Assembly (NCBI RefSeq): GCF_032362555.1
Contig: NC_083522.1
Span: 7,666,001-7,730,000, forward strand
Length of the DNA stretch: 64,000 bases
Source of the DNA: Amyelois transitella
Taxonomy: Eukaryota > Arthropoda > Insecta > Lepidoptera > Pyralidae
Reading direction: 5' to 3'
Below are positions 23,044 through 34,925 of this stretch, in pieces. The notes beneath the pieces are model-generated. The model searched no databases, had not been told where the DNA came from, and was given only the letters and a program-made list of their open reading frames with translations. Both the position numbers and the translations under genes were made by a program. Numbering within the stretch: the first letter of the stretch is position 1; every line of letters starts with the position of its first letter.

Positions 23044-24197
23044 TATACGAAAACTTGTTTATTTCGACCATCGAACATGAACTTTTTTCTCAGAGTAAGA
23101 AAATTTTCGAAAAAAAATTATTTTTTAAATTTATTTCGTATAGACATCACTAAGTAAACTTTTCATCCTATGTTTGGTCTTGAAATCTGCTAGATAAATA
23201 ATCAATTCTAAGAGAATATGTTTAATGTACAAATATTTTTAATTTTTAAACTATTGCTCGTCTTTTTATTTGTTTTTATTTTCTTTGCTAATATCTGGAA
23301 TAATAACGACGGCGAACCGAGATGACAATTATTGGCATTGACATCTGTGACATGTACTTGACTAAAACGTAGTGATTACATATATATAATATAATCACGT
23401 TTATAGCCCTTGCGGGGTAGACAGAGCCAACAGTCTTGAAGACTGATAGGCCACATTCAGCTGTTTGGCTTAATAATAGAATTGAGGTGCAAATAGTGAC
23501 AGGTTGCTAGCCCATCGCCCAAAAGAAAAATCCCATGTTTATAAGCCTATCCCTTAGTCGCTTTTGACGACCTCCATAGAAACAAGATGGAGTGGTCCTA
23601 TTCTTTTTACCGTAAAATGGGGTATATAGGAATTACGAGGTGAATTGAACATCATTTTCATAAGCTGCTTAACGCTAACTTTACACAAATCCGAGAGTTT
23701 TTAAAGTTTTGACAACCCTATTTTTATTTTCTATTGTCGTCCCTTAAGTTATTTCCATTGACACAATGTGCCGTATTTAACTAGAAACGTGTTTTGCATT
23801 TTTTATGCAGTTTGTACAACGGACCAGTGTTGCAGCACCTTAAAAGTACCTATCTAGATACTATGTAAGACCACCACTTTTATCTTATCAACTGTCATGC
23901 CACTTCAACAATACAAATGTCAAGACAAGATACCCAAGCAGGATAAGATATTATTATCTGTGGATAAGATTTTAATGTCATGTCCAAGTTAGAAGCAAGT
24001 TACAGCTAAGTTTTAAGAAAGTTTAAGCCGTACATACTTGAGCCAATATATATTAATATCTGTGAATGGCAAAGCCGACTGAACCGGTTTCCGTTTCATG
24101 ATACATTCATTATTGTGCCATATTTTGTAACCCACAGAGTAATTTGTACTTTCGCTCCGGCTCGGCAACAAAATTTTTACACAAACAAATCTTTACC
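23044..24197. promoter_or_regulatory. Divergent upstream region between the zinc-finger gene and GST
   Basis: The region should hold both promoters. 23383-23625 is a minus-strand family A element (ATATAATCACGTTTATAGCC to GGAGTGGTCCTATTC). No clear TATA box or initiator can be assigned with confidence. Confidence 0.5.
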
Positions 24198-25325
24198 ATG
24201 GCGCCTCCCAAACTTTACCACGAGCCCAGAAGTGGCCCATCACGAGGAGCCCTGTTAGCTGCCAGAGCTATTGGTGTTCCAATAGAAGTTGAAAAAGTGG
24301 ATTTGATGAAAAAGGAGCAATTAAAAGAAAGTTTCTTGAAGATTAACCCTCAGCATTGTGTGCCTACATTGGATGATGATGGCTTTATTCTTTGGGAGAG
24401 CAGGGCTATTGCTTGCTACCTAGCTGATAAGTTTGCTAAGGATGACCAATGGTACCCCAAGGATTTGCAACGTCGGGCCCTTGTTAACCAAAGGCTGTAC
24501 TTTGATGGTTCAAATTTGTATGTGAAGATCAGAGCTATATGTGTAAGTCTTTATAATTTTTAAAGTTTCTAGCCATTCGTATACTTCCTTTGAAGTGACT
24601 AGCAGACTAGTTTTTGTATATGAAATTAATTACCCATACCCACCATATAATAGAGTTTTCAGAAAAAAGATTACATAAAAAAAAAGCCATTTACATAAAA
24701 ATGTCAAGTACCCGCACCTCTTAATTTTTTTTTAAATATTTTAATATTGTAATAAAATATTTATTTACAACTTTCCTTTATATCTAACCTTCTATTATTG
24801 TAAACATTTTCAGCACCCCATCCTTTTCCTGGGTGAGACAGAAATTAAACCATTCCTTAGAGACGACCTGAACAACACCTTGAAATTCCTTGATGGGTTC
24901 CTCAGCAGTACTAAATGGGTCGCCGGAGATAATGCAACCATTGCCGACACATCTATCTGCTCCTCTGTGTCTAACCTTTTTGTAAGTGTATAGTAATATT
25001 TTTCTATGCTGTGCTATCCAATTTTTAATGCTACTGCTTTTATTGCCAAATCAAATCAAAAAGAATAAAAGCAATTACTTAAATTTAAATATAAATAAAA
25101 AAAAATTATTGATATACCTACACAAATTCGTTATTTTTTAATGAGACAATATTTATGTTAAGTAAATTTATATTATTATCTTTTCAGGCTATTGGTTGGG
25201 ATTTAACCAATTACCCTAACATCCAGAGATGGTATAAGAACTGTGCTTCATTACCAGGTTTTGATGAAAACCAAGAAGGTGCTAAGCAATTTGGAGATGC
25301 AGTAAAGAAGAACTTAAAGCAGTGA
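24198..25325 (+). CDS. Glutathione S-transferase, insect delta/epsilon class
   Basis: Three exons: 24198-24542, 24814-24981 and 25188-25325, all phase 0, giving 216 residues, the usual size for a cytosolic insect GST. The enzyme joins reduced glutathione to electrophiles and serves in detoxification and redox defence. The N-terminal thioredoxin-like domain has the catalytic-serine region LYHEPRSGPSR (Ser12), the cis-proline block HCVPTLDDDG and the glutathione-binding ESRAIACYL. QRLYFDGSNLY is typical of delta/epsilon enzymes. The all-helical C-terminal domain has the conserved N-cap ATIADTSI and NIQRWYKNC. The start ATG has a good context (ACCATGG). The intron positions match those common in this class. 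Delta and epsilon cannot be told apart here. Its 3' end faces HemK2, with only 295 bp between the stops. Confidence 0.95.
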
Positions 25326-25620
25326 TTTGTGCAAACACAGAGCTACTTAAAATTTTTTGGTGAAGGGTTTTTTTTAATTCATATATTTTCACAATATTTA
25401 CAATTGTTAACTGAAAAATATAAATATTTCTTTACCTTTGTTTTTTTAGTGGAACCATCTTGAGTTTTTTGATACAAATTCGCTCACCACTGTTTCCATA
25501 AATCACCAGTTTGGTTTAATATAAAATAGTAGTAAAACCCACACAACGAAATATAGCTTTTATATTAAACCTTAATATACATTTAATTGATAAATTAATC
25601 AACTTTTTTTACAAACAATC
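25326..25620. other. Short convergent spacer between GST and HemK2 stops
   Basis: AT-rich. It must hold both polyadenylation regions, so the 3' UTRs probably overlap. Only variant hexamers (AATATA types) are seen. Confidence 0.5.
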
Positions 25621-26241
25621 TCACTTGAAAAACTTCATCACCAGTTGCTGTTCATTCCTAAGTTTCCTGCTTACAATCAGTTGCGATTTATATCCAAATT
25701 TTGCCATGATTTCAACCACTTCATTTGGAATGTTTTCTTCTATCAATAACAGGTAAAATATACCGTCCTGTGCTAGTTTCTTTGGTATCATGTCAAGCAG
25801 TCTGTCGGTTACTTCACGGCCCTTGTCGCCACCAGCCCAACTTGCGGTTATATCACACGTCCCACACTCACTGGTTTCTGTCACAACATATGGTGGATTG
25901 AACAATATAACATCAAACTTGTTATTAACAAAAGAAACAGCAAGGTCCATGTTAACACTATCCATCAAGACTTTATTATATTTAGCTGTTGTTTTAGTCA
26001 TTTCGCAAGCTTTGAAATTAATGTCCGTGCTTATACAGAATGCATTGGGTAATGCCATTCCTAGTGCTGTGATTACAACTCCGCTGCCTGATCCGACTTC
26101 AAGACAAAAAGTGGGGTTTTTTGCTTTTAAAAAATCTAAATCTCTTTCTAAGGCATCAATAAGTAGAAAACTATCTTCAGCTGGTTCGTAGACATGGTCA
26201 AAGTCAGCCTTAGCGATATGATTTTGATATGGAGTCTCCAT
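25621..26241 (-). CDS. HemK2: HemK2 / N6AMT1 protein-glutamine methyltransferase (eRF1 methylase catalytic subunit)
   Basis: A single-exon frame of 206 residues. The enzyme, with Trm112, methylates the glutamine of the GGQ motif of release factor eRF1. Class I methyltransferase motifs are visible: the leading YEPAEDSFLLIDAL (14-32), SAM motif I EVGSGSG (48-54), STDIN (71-75), and catalytic NPPY at 115-118 (VILFNPPYVVTET), followed by WAGGDKGREVTD as in human N6AMT1. I chose the ATG at 26239-26241 because METPYQNHI aligns with the family N-terminus; the frame extends upstream but only overlaps Snapin in another frame and lacks an ATG. One base separates its ATG from the Snapin stop, on the same exon, so it has no room for its own promoter unless a shorter transcript starts inside Snapin. 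Confidence 0.95.
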   Translation of the reverse strand: METPYQNHIAKADFDHVYEPAEDSFLLIDALERDLDFLKAKNPTFCLEVGSGSGVVITALGMALPNAFCISTDINFKACEMTKTTAKYNKVLMDSVNMDLAVSFVNNKFDVILFNPPYVVTETSECGTCDITASWAGGDKGREVTDRLLDMIPKKLAQDGIFYLLLIEENIPNEVVEIMAKFGYKSQLIVSRKLRNEQQLVMKFFK

Positions 26242-26242
26242 G

Positions 26243-27310
26243 TTAGTTGATGCTGCCTTGATTTGAGACACCACTGGTGCTTTGCACAGGCTCCTGAGGT
26301 GCGTCTGGTAGCACAGCTTTGCGAACACTCTGTTCTTTGCTTATAGAACGTCTAATCTCATTAAGTCTATCCTGTAATACAATAAATAGTAATGTTTTAT
26401 TATCATGGTCTTTCATTTGTAAATGTGTCACTTCCAAATATCATTATGATTACAATCAGGATAAAAAAACGAAATAAATATAGTCACATTAACAAGTATA
26501 AATTAATATGTGTAAATCTTCCTTCTACAACAGACAGACAGATTCAAAGTTGCACAACCGAAATAAAGGCTTATTTTTATACACAAATTGGCTTCAATAC
26601 TATCTTTACTAGCAAACTTAAGCTCTGTATATAGTAGTATATACCTTTTGGAAGATAAGGTGTTATGTACTCTAAGTTAAGCTTTTATATAAAAAGTACT
26701 CACCTGTGAGGCTTGTAAGACATTAAGGACTACTGTAACTTTGTGCTTGCAAGCTATTAGCTTTTTCACATATGGGTCCAAGTCGGGGTGGTGGTTGAGT
26801 GCCTCGCGCACTTTCAATAGCTCTTCATTCAATGAGTCTATCTGCTGTTTCAATTCTAACTGTGAAATTCTGGAACAGTAAAGTAAGCAATAACTCTATT
26901 AGCTAAAGAAAATTGATAGAGTATTTGGAGGAGTGATTAATTATTTCAAATGTTATAAATGTTTATTATAAAAAAAGCGAAATTGCAATTGATGAGTTAC
27001 ATCAGTTTTAATTAACAATAGAATTACCTGGTTAGCATTATACATGAAACTCGTTACGTATAAGAATTGTGAAACAATAGGAAGATTTAGGCGCAAACAA
27101 ATGTGGCATGAATATACATATTTGGACAAAAAGTGTGATTAATAATACTTACCTAGTGGCTCGGACTCTGTCGTCTAGTTGATCAACCGTAGGCTTCAGT
27201 AAACCTAGAAGGCCTTCAGCAAGCGTATCCCTGGTTGGATTATCACACAAATTCCCAGTGTTTTCGTCAGCGGACGTTGTGGTACTTTCGGTGTCATCCA
27301 TAGTTTTCAT
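26243..27310 (-). CDS. Snapin: Snapin, BLOC-1/BORC subunit
   Basis: Three exons: 27153-27310, 26704-26869 and 26243-26371, in phase, giving 150 residues. Snapin is a small coiled-coil subunit shared by BLOC-1 and BORC, acting in endosome/lysosome positioning and synaptic vesicle traffic. The conserved core is nearly all helical: LLKPTVDQLDDRVRATR, ISQLELKQQIDSLNEEL, then the hallmark DLDPYVKKL followed by VVLNVLQASQDRLNEI. The tail is a variable Ser/Gln-rich piece. The first ATG (27308-27310) adds MKT; a second ATG three codons on is equally possible. The stop TAA (26243-26245) is followed after a single base by the ATG of HemK2, and exon 3 runs on into that gene, making a bicistronic unit likely. 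Confidence 0.94.
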
Positions 27311-27769
27311 ACAAAGTTTATTCCATTTCGATATTTTTTTTTATGTAAATAATTAGTAGTCACTTAGGAGGTATAACAAATAACACCACAGATTGACACT
27401 TGCTTTTGCCAATTTATTTTCTTGCAGAGAGAATAGCCAACCTAGTAGCTGGGTAAATTCGTGCCCATTAGAAAATGTCTAAGACCTCTAAGAATCCGTG
27501 CTTTGGCGAATGAAACTGAAATATGACATTGACAAGACAAAACAAACCAATACGTATGACCAAGGAGTATATAAGAAAAATGGAAGCCACATCCATTAAA
27601 AAGCTACTGCCATGTGACATTTAATTTTTTAACTGACATTAAAGTAATTGATATTATTAATAAGGTTAAGTTTATATCACCCGCACAGTATAAACTATTG
27701 AATTTTTGTTTTAAAGCCTGATTCTTTGCACTCGTCTCGTGTTAATTATTAATTATAACTTAACATACA
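27311..27769 (-). promoter_or_regulatory. Snapin upstream region
   Basis: Should hold the promoter of the Snapin-HemK2 unit. No exact element assigned. Confidence 0.35.
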
Positions 27770-28005
27770 TACAATATACATAAAATCACGCCTCTTTCCC
27801 GGAGGGGTAGGCAGAGACTACGTCTTTCCACTTGCCACGATCTCTGCATACTTCCTTCGCTTCATGCATATTCATAACTCTCTTCATGCAAGCTCGGCGG
27901 TTTCGGGTACTTTTGACCTGACCCTTTACCAGGACGTCCTTAATTTGATCAAGATACGTTCGTCTAGGTCTTTCCACTCCGACCTTTCCCTCTACACTCT
28001 CCTTA
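27770..28005 (-). mobile_element. RTE-like LINE, 3' end only (5'-truncated)
   Basis: On the minus strand it codes the C-terminus of a reverse transcriptase: RPRRTYLDQIKDVLVKGQVK, then RACMKRVMNMHEAKEVCRDR and GKWKDVVSAYPSGKEA before the stop. The tail CCTCCGGGAAAGAGGCGTGA ends in TTTTATGTA repeats. Nearly identical to the copy at 40059-40303. Confidence 0.85.
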
Positions 28006-28139
28006 ATTAATTTTAATTATAACTTTATTGGGATAATTAATTATGTCTAATTTATAAAATCAATATTAAAGGTGTTGTATGTACTACGTGCTTGTTTTTT
28101 CTTATCTCAACCACATTTATATCTAACTTACGGAAAAAA

Positions 28140-28235
28140 CAATCGATGTATGGAAAACCTCGATGTGTATTTATTATATCGATACAACTAACCGATGTAT
28201 TGCATCGAAAAAGACATCGATATTATTTTTCAGTG
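28140..28235. promoter_or_regulatory. Cluster of CATCGAT-type motifs (DRE-like)
   Basis: Within about 95 bp there are AATCGATG, CTCGATGT, ATATCGATAC, ACCGATGT, CATCGAA and CATCGATAT. TATCGATA is the Drosophila DREF/BEAF site. The cluster may be a regulatory element or a worn short repeat. Confidence 0.35.
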
Positions 28236-28549
28236 TCCATCACTACCTCAATTTTGTATGCGATCCTCTTATTGTCAGGTTGGCTGGAAGAGATCACAGA
28301 GACACTTATGGATAAGCCCTTCTTTGCATCTTAATACTGTTTTATATTTGTAATGTACTCCTTTAATGAACAAAAAAGTTTTTATTTACTTATGGGATTT
28401 TAGATCACAGTTCTTGCACCAGACGAAAACCTAAACTTGTAGTATTGTATTGAAGAAAAGTAGCAACTAGGCAGGAAAAGGTAGGTACTTACCTATATTA
28501 TTTTTATATTAAAAAAATATATGGTTGGATATCTACCAATAAATTTTAT

Positions 28550-28905
28550 TTATTTTTTGAGCGTCGGTGGTCGAGGTGCCCGGTTAAAATACTTAGGGCG
28601 CATAAAGGCACAGGTTCGAGTCCAACTTCGGCCTTATACCATTGACTATTGGCGAAGTTATTTACATTAGTTTGAATGTACATAACTTCGTAAATAGTGA
28701 GGCAACCTGCACATTCAGGTAACTGGATGGGTAACCGTGATTGACCCAATACGGCTTAGGTTTACCTGCAAAAGTTGCGAATGTCAGACGGGAGTCGCTT
28801 TGGGTAAAAACCTGACTCACCCACATCAGGATCCATGGTCAAAGGTATACTCCGTGCTCCTCTCCAGAGTGGTAAGGATGTAACCGGGACTAAAGCCAGG
28901 AGAAA
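28550..28905 (+). repeat. tRNA-derived SINE (family B), near complete
   Basis: The head has an A-box-like GGTGGTCGAGGTG and B box GGTTCGAGTCC. The body runs through GTGAGGCAACCTGCACATTC and GTAACCGTGATTGACCC, and the 3' part through CGGGAGTCGCTTTGGGTAAA to AGCCAGGAGAAAGAA. Partial copies lie at 1595, 20690, 41645 and 47785. Confidence 0.8.
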
Positions 28906-29465
28906 GAAAAACCATTTCATTTATTATAAAATCATTTTCCTGAACTATTGCCAACATACAAATAAAGGCAAGGCAGCTATAAAATTTATTTCATATTTCA
29001 TTACAAAATTCAATATCTACTTCCTGCATTTAATTTTCAAAGGGGTCATTGAGCAATTGCGAGTTTAGAATTTTAGTTTCAGTCGTTTCTGTTATATAAA
29101 TAACAAAACGTATAATACTAATTATATAGTTGAATTAGCTAGGTATGTTATCTTAATATAGTGAATTTGTTTAATGTAGGTGCCTATCTTGTGGAGACCT
29201 ATTTTGGAAATATAAAAAAAAAATATTCTGCATACTTATTAAGTAATGTAGGTACGATTTCTGCGGTACATATACGCACAAAATTTTATAAAGTTTTCTG
29301 ACATTTATGCGTTATATAAACAAATCTATTTTGTGCCATAATTCAGTGACTAAGTTTTTGTCATAACTAATAATAGAAAATTAAGCTATTAATAAAAATT
29401 AAATTAAATTATGCTAACTAATTAACCTTACAGATAACTAATTTTAAAACTTTAAACAAAAGTGT
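28906..29465. other. LRRC49 3' flank
   Basis: AT-rich; presumably contains the LRRC49 3' UTR. No other gene seen. Confidence 0.4.
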
Positions 29466-32400
29466 TTACATTGATTCCATTAGCATGGCCATTTGTTCTT
29501 TAACATGAGCATCCATGTTAGAAAAGTCTCTTAGGATATCTTCTATCATTTCCACTAAGATACTTGGCCACTGCTGTTCCAAGGCTCTCACCCTTTGTGC
29601 CGCTCCGCAAGCCAATTCAATGGCATGCGATAGCTGTCCACGACCTCGAACCCGCCAACTTACATCTTCCTATAAATTGTATAATTTCGTTAAACCACTC
29701 ATCTTTCGTTCATCCTAAATTTAATAAAATGAATCAAAACATATAGAAGCGCAATAAACCGTTGACGTACGTATACGTGTGATAGATACTATATTACTTT
29801 TGATCAATATACAATATAAGGAATACAGAAGTATTATTACTTTTTCTCTTACTTGAGAGACATGACCCTTTTTGTACTGAAGGGCTTCTTTTGCTATCAC
29901 ATCTCTCAATGCTGGATCAGCAGCTCTAAGCCATGATTTCGCACTATTGCTGCTAGTTCCATTTCTGCCAAGACGGGACAGTAAAGGCTGCAATGGGGCA
30001 TCAGGAAGAGCTCTCAGCACTATATCACTCAATCCAATGTACGTTTCATTTGCAGATTTTAATTCCTCTTCTGTCACCTATTTAAAATAAAATAAATGCC
30101 ATGGTAAAGTTGAAGTACGGATTTAATAAATTTGATAATAAAACAAATAACTTACCGGTTCATCATTGATCTCTTTTAGACCCCAATGAGCAAGCCTGTA
30201 TATCGCATATTCTCTCCAAATTTTTCCGTGTATGGGATTACCTTCTGGAACAACATTTAAGCTTGTGAGGCCTCGTAGCTCAGCTAATGCATGAAGTTGG
30301 CCAAGCCATTGAAGTCCTGTTGCGCGTACTGACAAGTGAACCACATTTGGAAATCTGAAATATACGTATTTTTTATGATTGCGATTATTGAGCTTTTTGC
30401 GAGCAATTAAGAATTGTACTTACTTAACTTTTAATTCAGGTAGCGACTGCGCAACTGCGTTGAAGTGAACGTAGTGAAATGCCGCTTTGGTTACTGCTCT
30501 CGCTCGTTCCCAGTCCCAGTCTCTAGCTAAACGACGAACGGCTCCTGCCCCCCAAGCACTTACAACTCCATCACAAACTTCAACTAAGTAATCCACTCCT
30601 GCAATAAAATACAAGAAAATATTAGCACAGAAATTCAAGGTAGGTAAGGTACATAAATGAAATGAGTTATATAAACTCAAAAAAAGTATCACAGTATTTT
30701 TCACAAGTGAAATTAAGAGTAAAAAAAGAAGTCGACCTTGTTCCCTATCTTTTGATGTAGGCATTGGTTTAGGTACTGGTTCAGAAGATTTTAAACTAGC
30801 TAGACTTTTTCCAGACTTAGCTCTTCCAGATGCAGCTCTACTTGCAGATGTAGCTCGCTCGTTCCTTCGAGAAATGGTAGCGCTTCTTATATTTCTATTA
30901 CTGCTTCGATTGTTTACAGATCCTTCTCGTCTTAAGAGCTTACTGTTATGATCACTCCCAGATGTCGATGAATTTGCAACAGAGCCTATATTTGTCGTTG
31001 CAGAAATGTTACTGCCATTTTCACTATAGTCAGAATTTTTTGCATTTCCTTTGACACGTCGACATTCAGGGTCACATACTGACTTGGATCGCATTGTACT
31101 AAAATTTTCTCGCCTACGTAAAGCGGTGGGCATGCGTCGGACTTGTCTTTTGTTGGTTTCTTCATCACTATCACTTGAAGAAGATGGCAATGAGCTAAAT
31201 GATGAATCGACAATAGGATCTACACTAGATATACTTTCCCATCTTTTTAAAATTGGTTCATTATTGTCAGAAAGTTTCACATTTTCTAATGTTGAAATGA
31301 TTGGCAACAGTATGGGAGGCAACTTTAAGTCACTACTAGTAGATGTAGAATGTGAAACATCTGTGTCTTGAGAAGCACTTCGATCTGAAAAGTTGACTCG
31401 CCTTTCTGAAGTTTTGCGTGAAGTTGCACTTCTTTGTAGTTTTTTCATTGGCGATGTGATTGGTCCGTTTTCTTTGGTTACTTTAATATTATTATCGCTA
31501 CTATTTTTTGCGTCAGAGTCTTCTACTTCAGTTTGTTGCATTGAAATTACAACGTCAGGAAGATTTCCAAAATCGATTGTTTGAGTTGCACATTGCATTG
31601 TAGTGGCTGAGGCTTCTATAACGAAAACTTTCTCCATTTCAACGTTTTTTTCTGGTATTGTCGGATTAATAAAACATTTGTTTTCGGACCTAAGTAATTC
31701 CCAATTGGTCCTTGCATTATTTATAATTTGGTCACGACGTGCTGCTTGTTGTGCTGATCCTCCAAGGGCGCAATAGGCTGCATGAGCAGCTTCTTTATTA
31801 TCCCTCCAAGCCATAGCTGCTCTACGAACCTATACAAATAAATGTGAAATAAGGCACTGTGTGGGTACTGAGCAATGTTGCCGAAAGCAATACAAAAGAC
31901 AATAATAGTATTAAGAAAAATTTTCTAGATTAATTTTACGGGTTACAGTCATGTAACCGGAATATAAGTAACTATACATTGAATGGCTAGAAATAAATAA
32001 TATCGGACCAGTAAGTACCTACTTACTTGGTCTGTCACGTGCATATTTGTTAAGGTAAGTAAATTTGGTAAATATGACACTAGGAAAGGTGTGCAATCCC
32101 CACCCAATGCCACTGGGTTTCCATCCAATGATATATCAATTAAAGAATTTGCCTCGGCAAGTGATGAGACATCTTCAACACTGCAAATAAGGAAGAGCAT
32201 ATAAATATTTATGTAAGTGCAATGCAACATTTTAATGGTTTCCAAATTTAAAGAACTTACCTCTGCAAATCATTATTCCCAAGATATAACTTTTGAAGTT
32301 TTGGAGTATTCTGGAAACCAAGCAAACGTCGTATTCGATTTCTCTTTAAGTTCAATTCTCTTAAAGATACCAAGCCCTGTAAGTCTGTTGCACCAATACA

Positions 32401-33961
32401 TTTTATTTGGTTGCCTGCCAAGTTCAGAACTTTAAGGTCATTTAAATTTGACAAGCCACATACTTTGTTTATTCTATTTCCGTGTAAATCTAAAACTTCC
32501 AACTTGATTAGATTTGCAAGACCCTCAATCCTTTTAATTCTGTAAATTAAAATCATGGTTCACAGAAAGCCGCGTACGTAATTAAGGTACCAAAAAAAAA
32601 GAAGTATTTATTAGAAAAAAATGACAAACCTGTTTTTCCCCATTAGAAGCACTCTCAAGCTAAACAATCTTTCTAAAGAACTGATTTTATCTATTTGATT
32701 ATCATATACATCTAGGAACACTAATTTGCTTAAATCCAGTGGCGTTAGACCTGAAAGACTATTTATTAAGTTATGTTGTAGTGATAGAAGCCGAAGACCT
32801 GGCTCACCAACAATATGAGGAATAGACGATAGCCCTCGCCTGAAATTTTAATAGACACTGTTATTAACTTTACAATTTCATCGCTGAGATCTCGCCTTGT
32901 ATATAATATTCTTTAAAGTGAGAATTTATAGCGTGTTTACAAAAATACATTTTACCTGTCGAGGGTTATTCTATCTGGCAGCCTGTCTTTTTCCTGTGGT
33001 GTCCGAGAAAGTTGAACTTTACCTTCTCCCACTGCTTGCAAGTTAATTGACCCGTCTCGTCCATCGTCTTTGCGCTGTAAATCATTGCTGGGAAATAGAG
33101 AATATATATTTATAGAAAAAAAGTATTTGTTGTTATTCGATCACTAAACTTTCCATGAAAAAAATATTCTCTTATTACTACCTAAATTATACTCGTTGTT
33201 ACAATTGTTTGAGTTCTTATCCCCCTGCTGCCCTTACAAATTCCATCATTATCATCGTCATGACGATAGTACCGGTTGCATTCCCTCCTTGACGATAAAC
33301 CCGCTCATAATCACGATCCATAGAAATCTGAATAACTATATCATTCCGATTTCTTTGCCAAGGTTACAAGCCTAGGTACTCTTGCCCTTAGAAATAGTCG
33401 AAAATTATACGAACCCAGAAAGTGTGGTTTGCGATCTTGTGAGTGCTCCCCTAGGATCAGCAATTGCTGGTTTGATTTGTAAGAAAAGTGGTCCATCGCC
33501 TGCTGCGCCAGGATCTGGTGGTGGTGCGTTTGTATCTAACGATTGTGCAGAGCGGCCTCTTGTGCGGAATGCTAACTTCCTAACCTGTTGTCATACTCGT
33601 ATTATAACATTAACCAACAATAATTGTATAAATCTTTTTGAATCAGTTAGGTACAAGATAAAACTATGCCTATTGTACTTACATTTCCACGGCTATATGT
33701 GATCGGCATCAGTAGCAAAATATTTATAACAACGTATAAAAGTTACACATATAAAACTTGGCCCCGATTGAAAATTTTTATATTCAATGAAAAATAAATT
33801 CGTACAAAAGGCAGTTTTGGTCCATCATTCGTTACATCACCATACAACTGGTATATCTTAACAGTGTCAAAATTAATGAGGTCAAAACCCTGAGTTAAAT
33901 CCTCAATCAGAACCGTTGCTAGGAAACTCGGAAACTTTAATTTCTTTTTGTCCGTTACCAT
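29466..33961 (-). CDS. LRRC49: LRRC49-like protein, tubulin polyglutamylase complex subunit
   Basis: Eleven exons on the minus strand: 33806-33961, 33415-33584, 32956-33087, 32630-32839, 32261-32539, 32027-32180, 30737-31829, 30424-30598, 30156-30354, 29853-30077, 29466-29669. All junctions are in phase, giving 998 residues. LRRC49 is a subunit of the TTLL1 tubulin polyglutamylase complex, working at axonemal and neuronal microtubules. Leucine-rich repeats of the SDS22 type span about 150-370 (LRLLSLQHNLINSLSGL, LEVLDLHGNRI, LKVLNLAGNQI, LRELNLKRNRI, LQKLYLGNNDL), capped by DISLDGNP. Exon 7 codes a long Ser/Arg-rich disordered stretch; after it, helical sequence ends in ..MLMESM. Human LRRC49 is shorter (about 690), the difference lying mainly in exon 7. 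The first two exons are the weakest part (donor GTACGA, poor acceptor). Exons 3-11 are firm. Confidence 0.87.
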
Positions 33962-34104
33962 ACCGACGAGTCGCCGACTCTCGATCAATGATTGATGAAT
34001 ATATCAGAATGTTAAACAAGGATGTAATAAGTGGTACGGTATCACAGTAGGGTATCCATAATTATTGAGTTCGCAAAAATAATGATATACAACCAAATTG
34101 TGCC

Positions 34105-34350
34105 ATGAAGTTCCCGGCACCAATAGAAAAATAAAAGGACCAATCCCATCTCTATCTCATGAATGTCGTAAAAGGCGACTAAGGGATATGCTCATAAACT
34201 TGGTATTCTTCTTTTAGGCGACGGGCTAGCCACCTGTCACTTTATATGAATCTCAATTCTATCAGTAAGCTAAACAGCTGAACGTGGCCTATCAGTATCT
34301 TCAAGACTGTTGGCTCTGTCTACCCCGCAAAGGATATAGTCGTGATTTTA
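34105..34350 (+). repeat. Family A element, nearly full length
   Basis: Runs from GTGCCATGAAGTTCCCGGCA to CTACCCCGCAAAGGATATAG and GTGATTTTAAGTAAG. Confidence 0.85.
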
Positions 34351-34864
34351 AGTAAGTATAACCAACATTTAAAACATTTTACTATTAAGCAGCACAGATA
34401 TTATAGAATGTCTAAAGAATTAAGCAGTTAGGTACACATATTTTTTTCGAAGAGATAATTATCTGTTTAAGAATAAAAATACTAAGACTTTTCTATTCGC
34501 CCGTACCCGTACACTGTCTACGCCCGTACCATAGTATAAAAAGTACCCCATAGTATATTCATTTTTTATTTCTTGTTCATGCGGCAACGGAAATACGTTA
34601 CTTCTGAAAATTTCAGCTTTTTAGTTATCACGTTTTATGAGATAAAGCGTGGTGGCAGACAGACGGTTGGATTTACAGACAGACAGACGGGGGCTTAGTA
34701 ATAGGATCGCTCTTTTACCTTTATGATACGCACACCACGCGCACTACGATTTTTTTATACTTTGGTTCTATTTTATCCTATATATAAGTAGTAGGTAGGT
34801 ACTCAAAGAATGTTAAAAAAGGTTAAATAAGTAGGTACTTTATCAATATGTGCGTCTAGTTATT

Positions 34865-34925
34865 TCAATTCAATTCAATTCCAAATCTTTATTTCATATC
34901 ATAATGTACATCAGTTGAATAATAT
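34865..34925 (-). repeat. LINE 3' tail fragment (CR1/Jockey-like)
   Basis: CCAAATCTTTATTTCATATC resembles the 3' end at 58460 (AAATCTTTATTTGGCGCAAT). It is preceded by a short CAATT repeat. Confidence 0.45.

Noticed and set aside
26242-26328. HemK2 starting upstream, with an N-terminal extension (MFAKLC..)
   Set aside because: The first codon there is GTG, not ATG, and the extension is only the Snapin exon read in another frame; the family N-terminus begins at METPYQ.
31051-31584. Two plus-strand frames of 106 and 63 codons
   Set aside because: Shadows of the long LRRC49 exon on the other strand.
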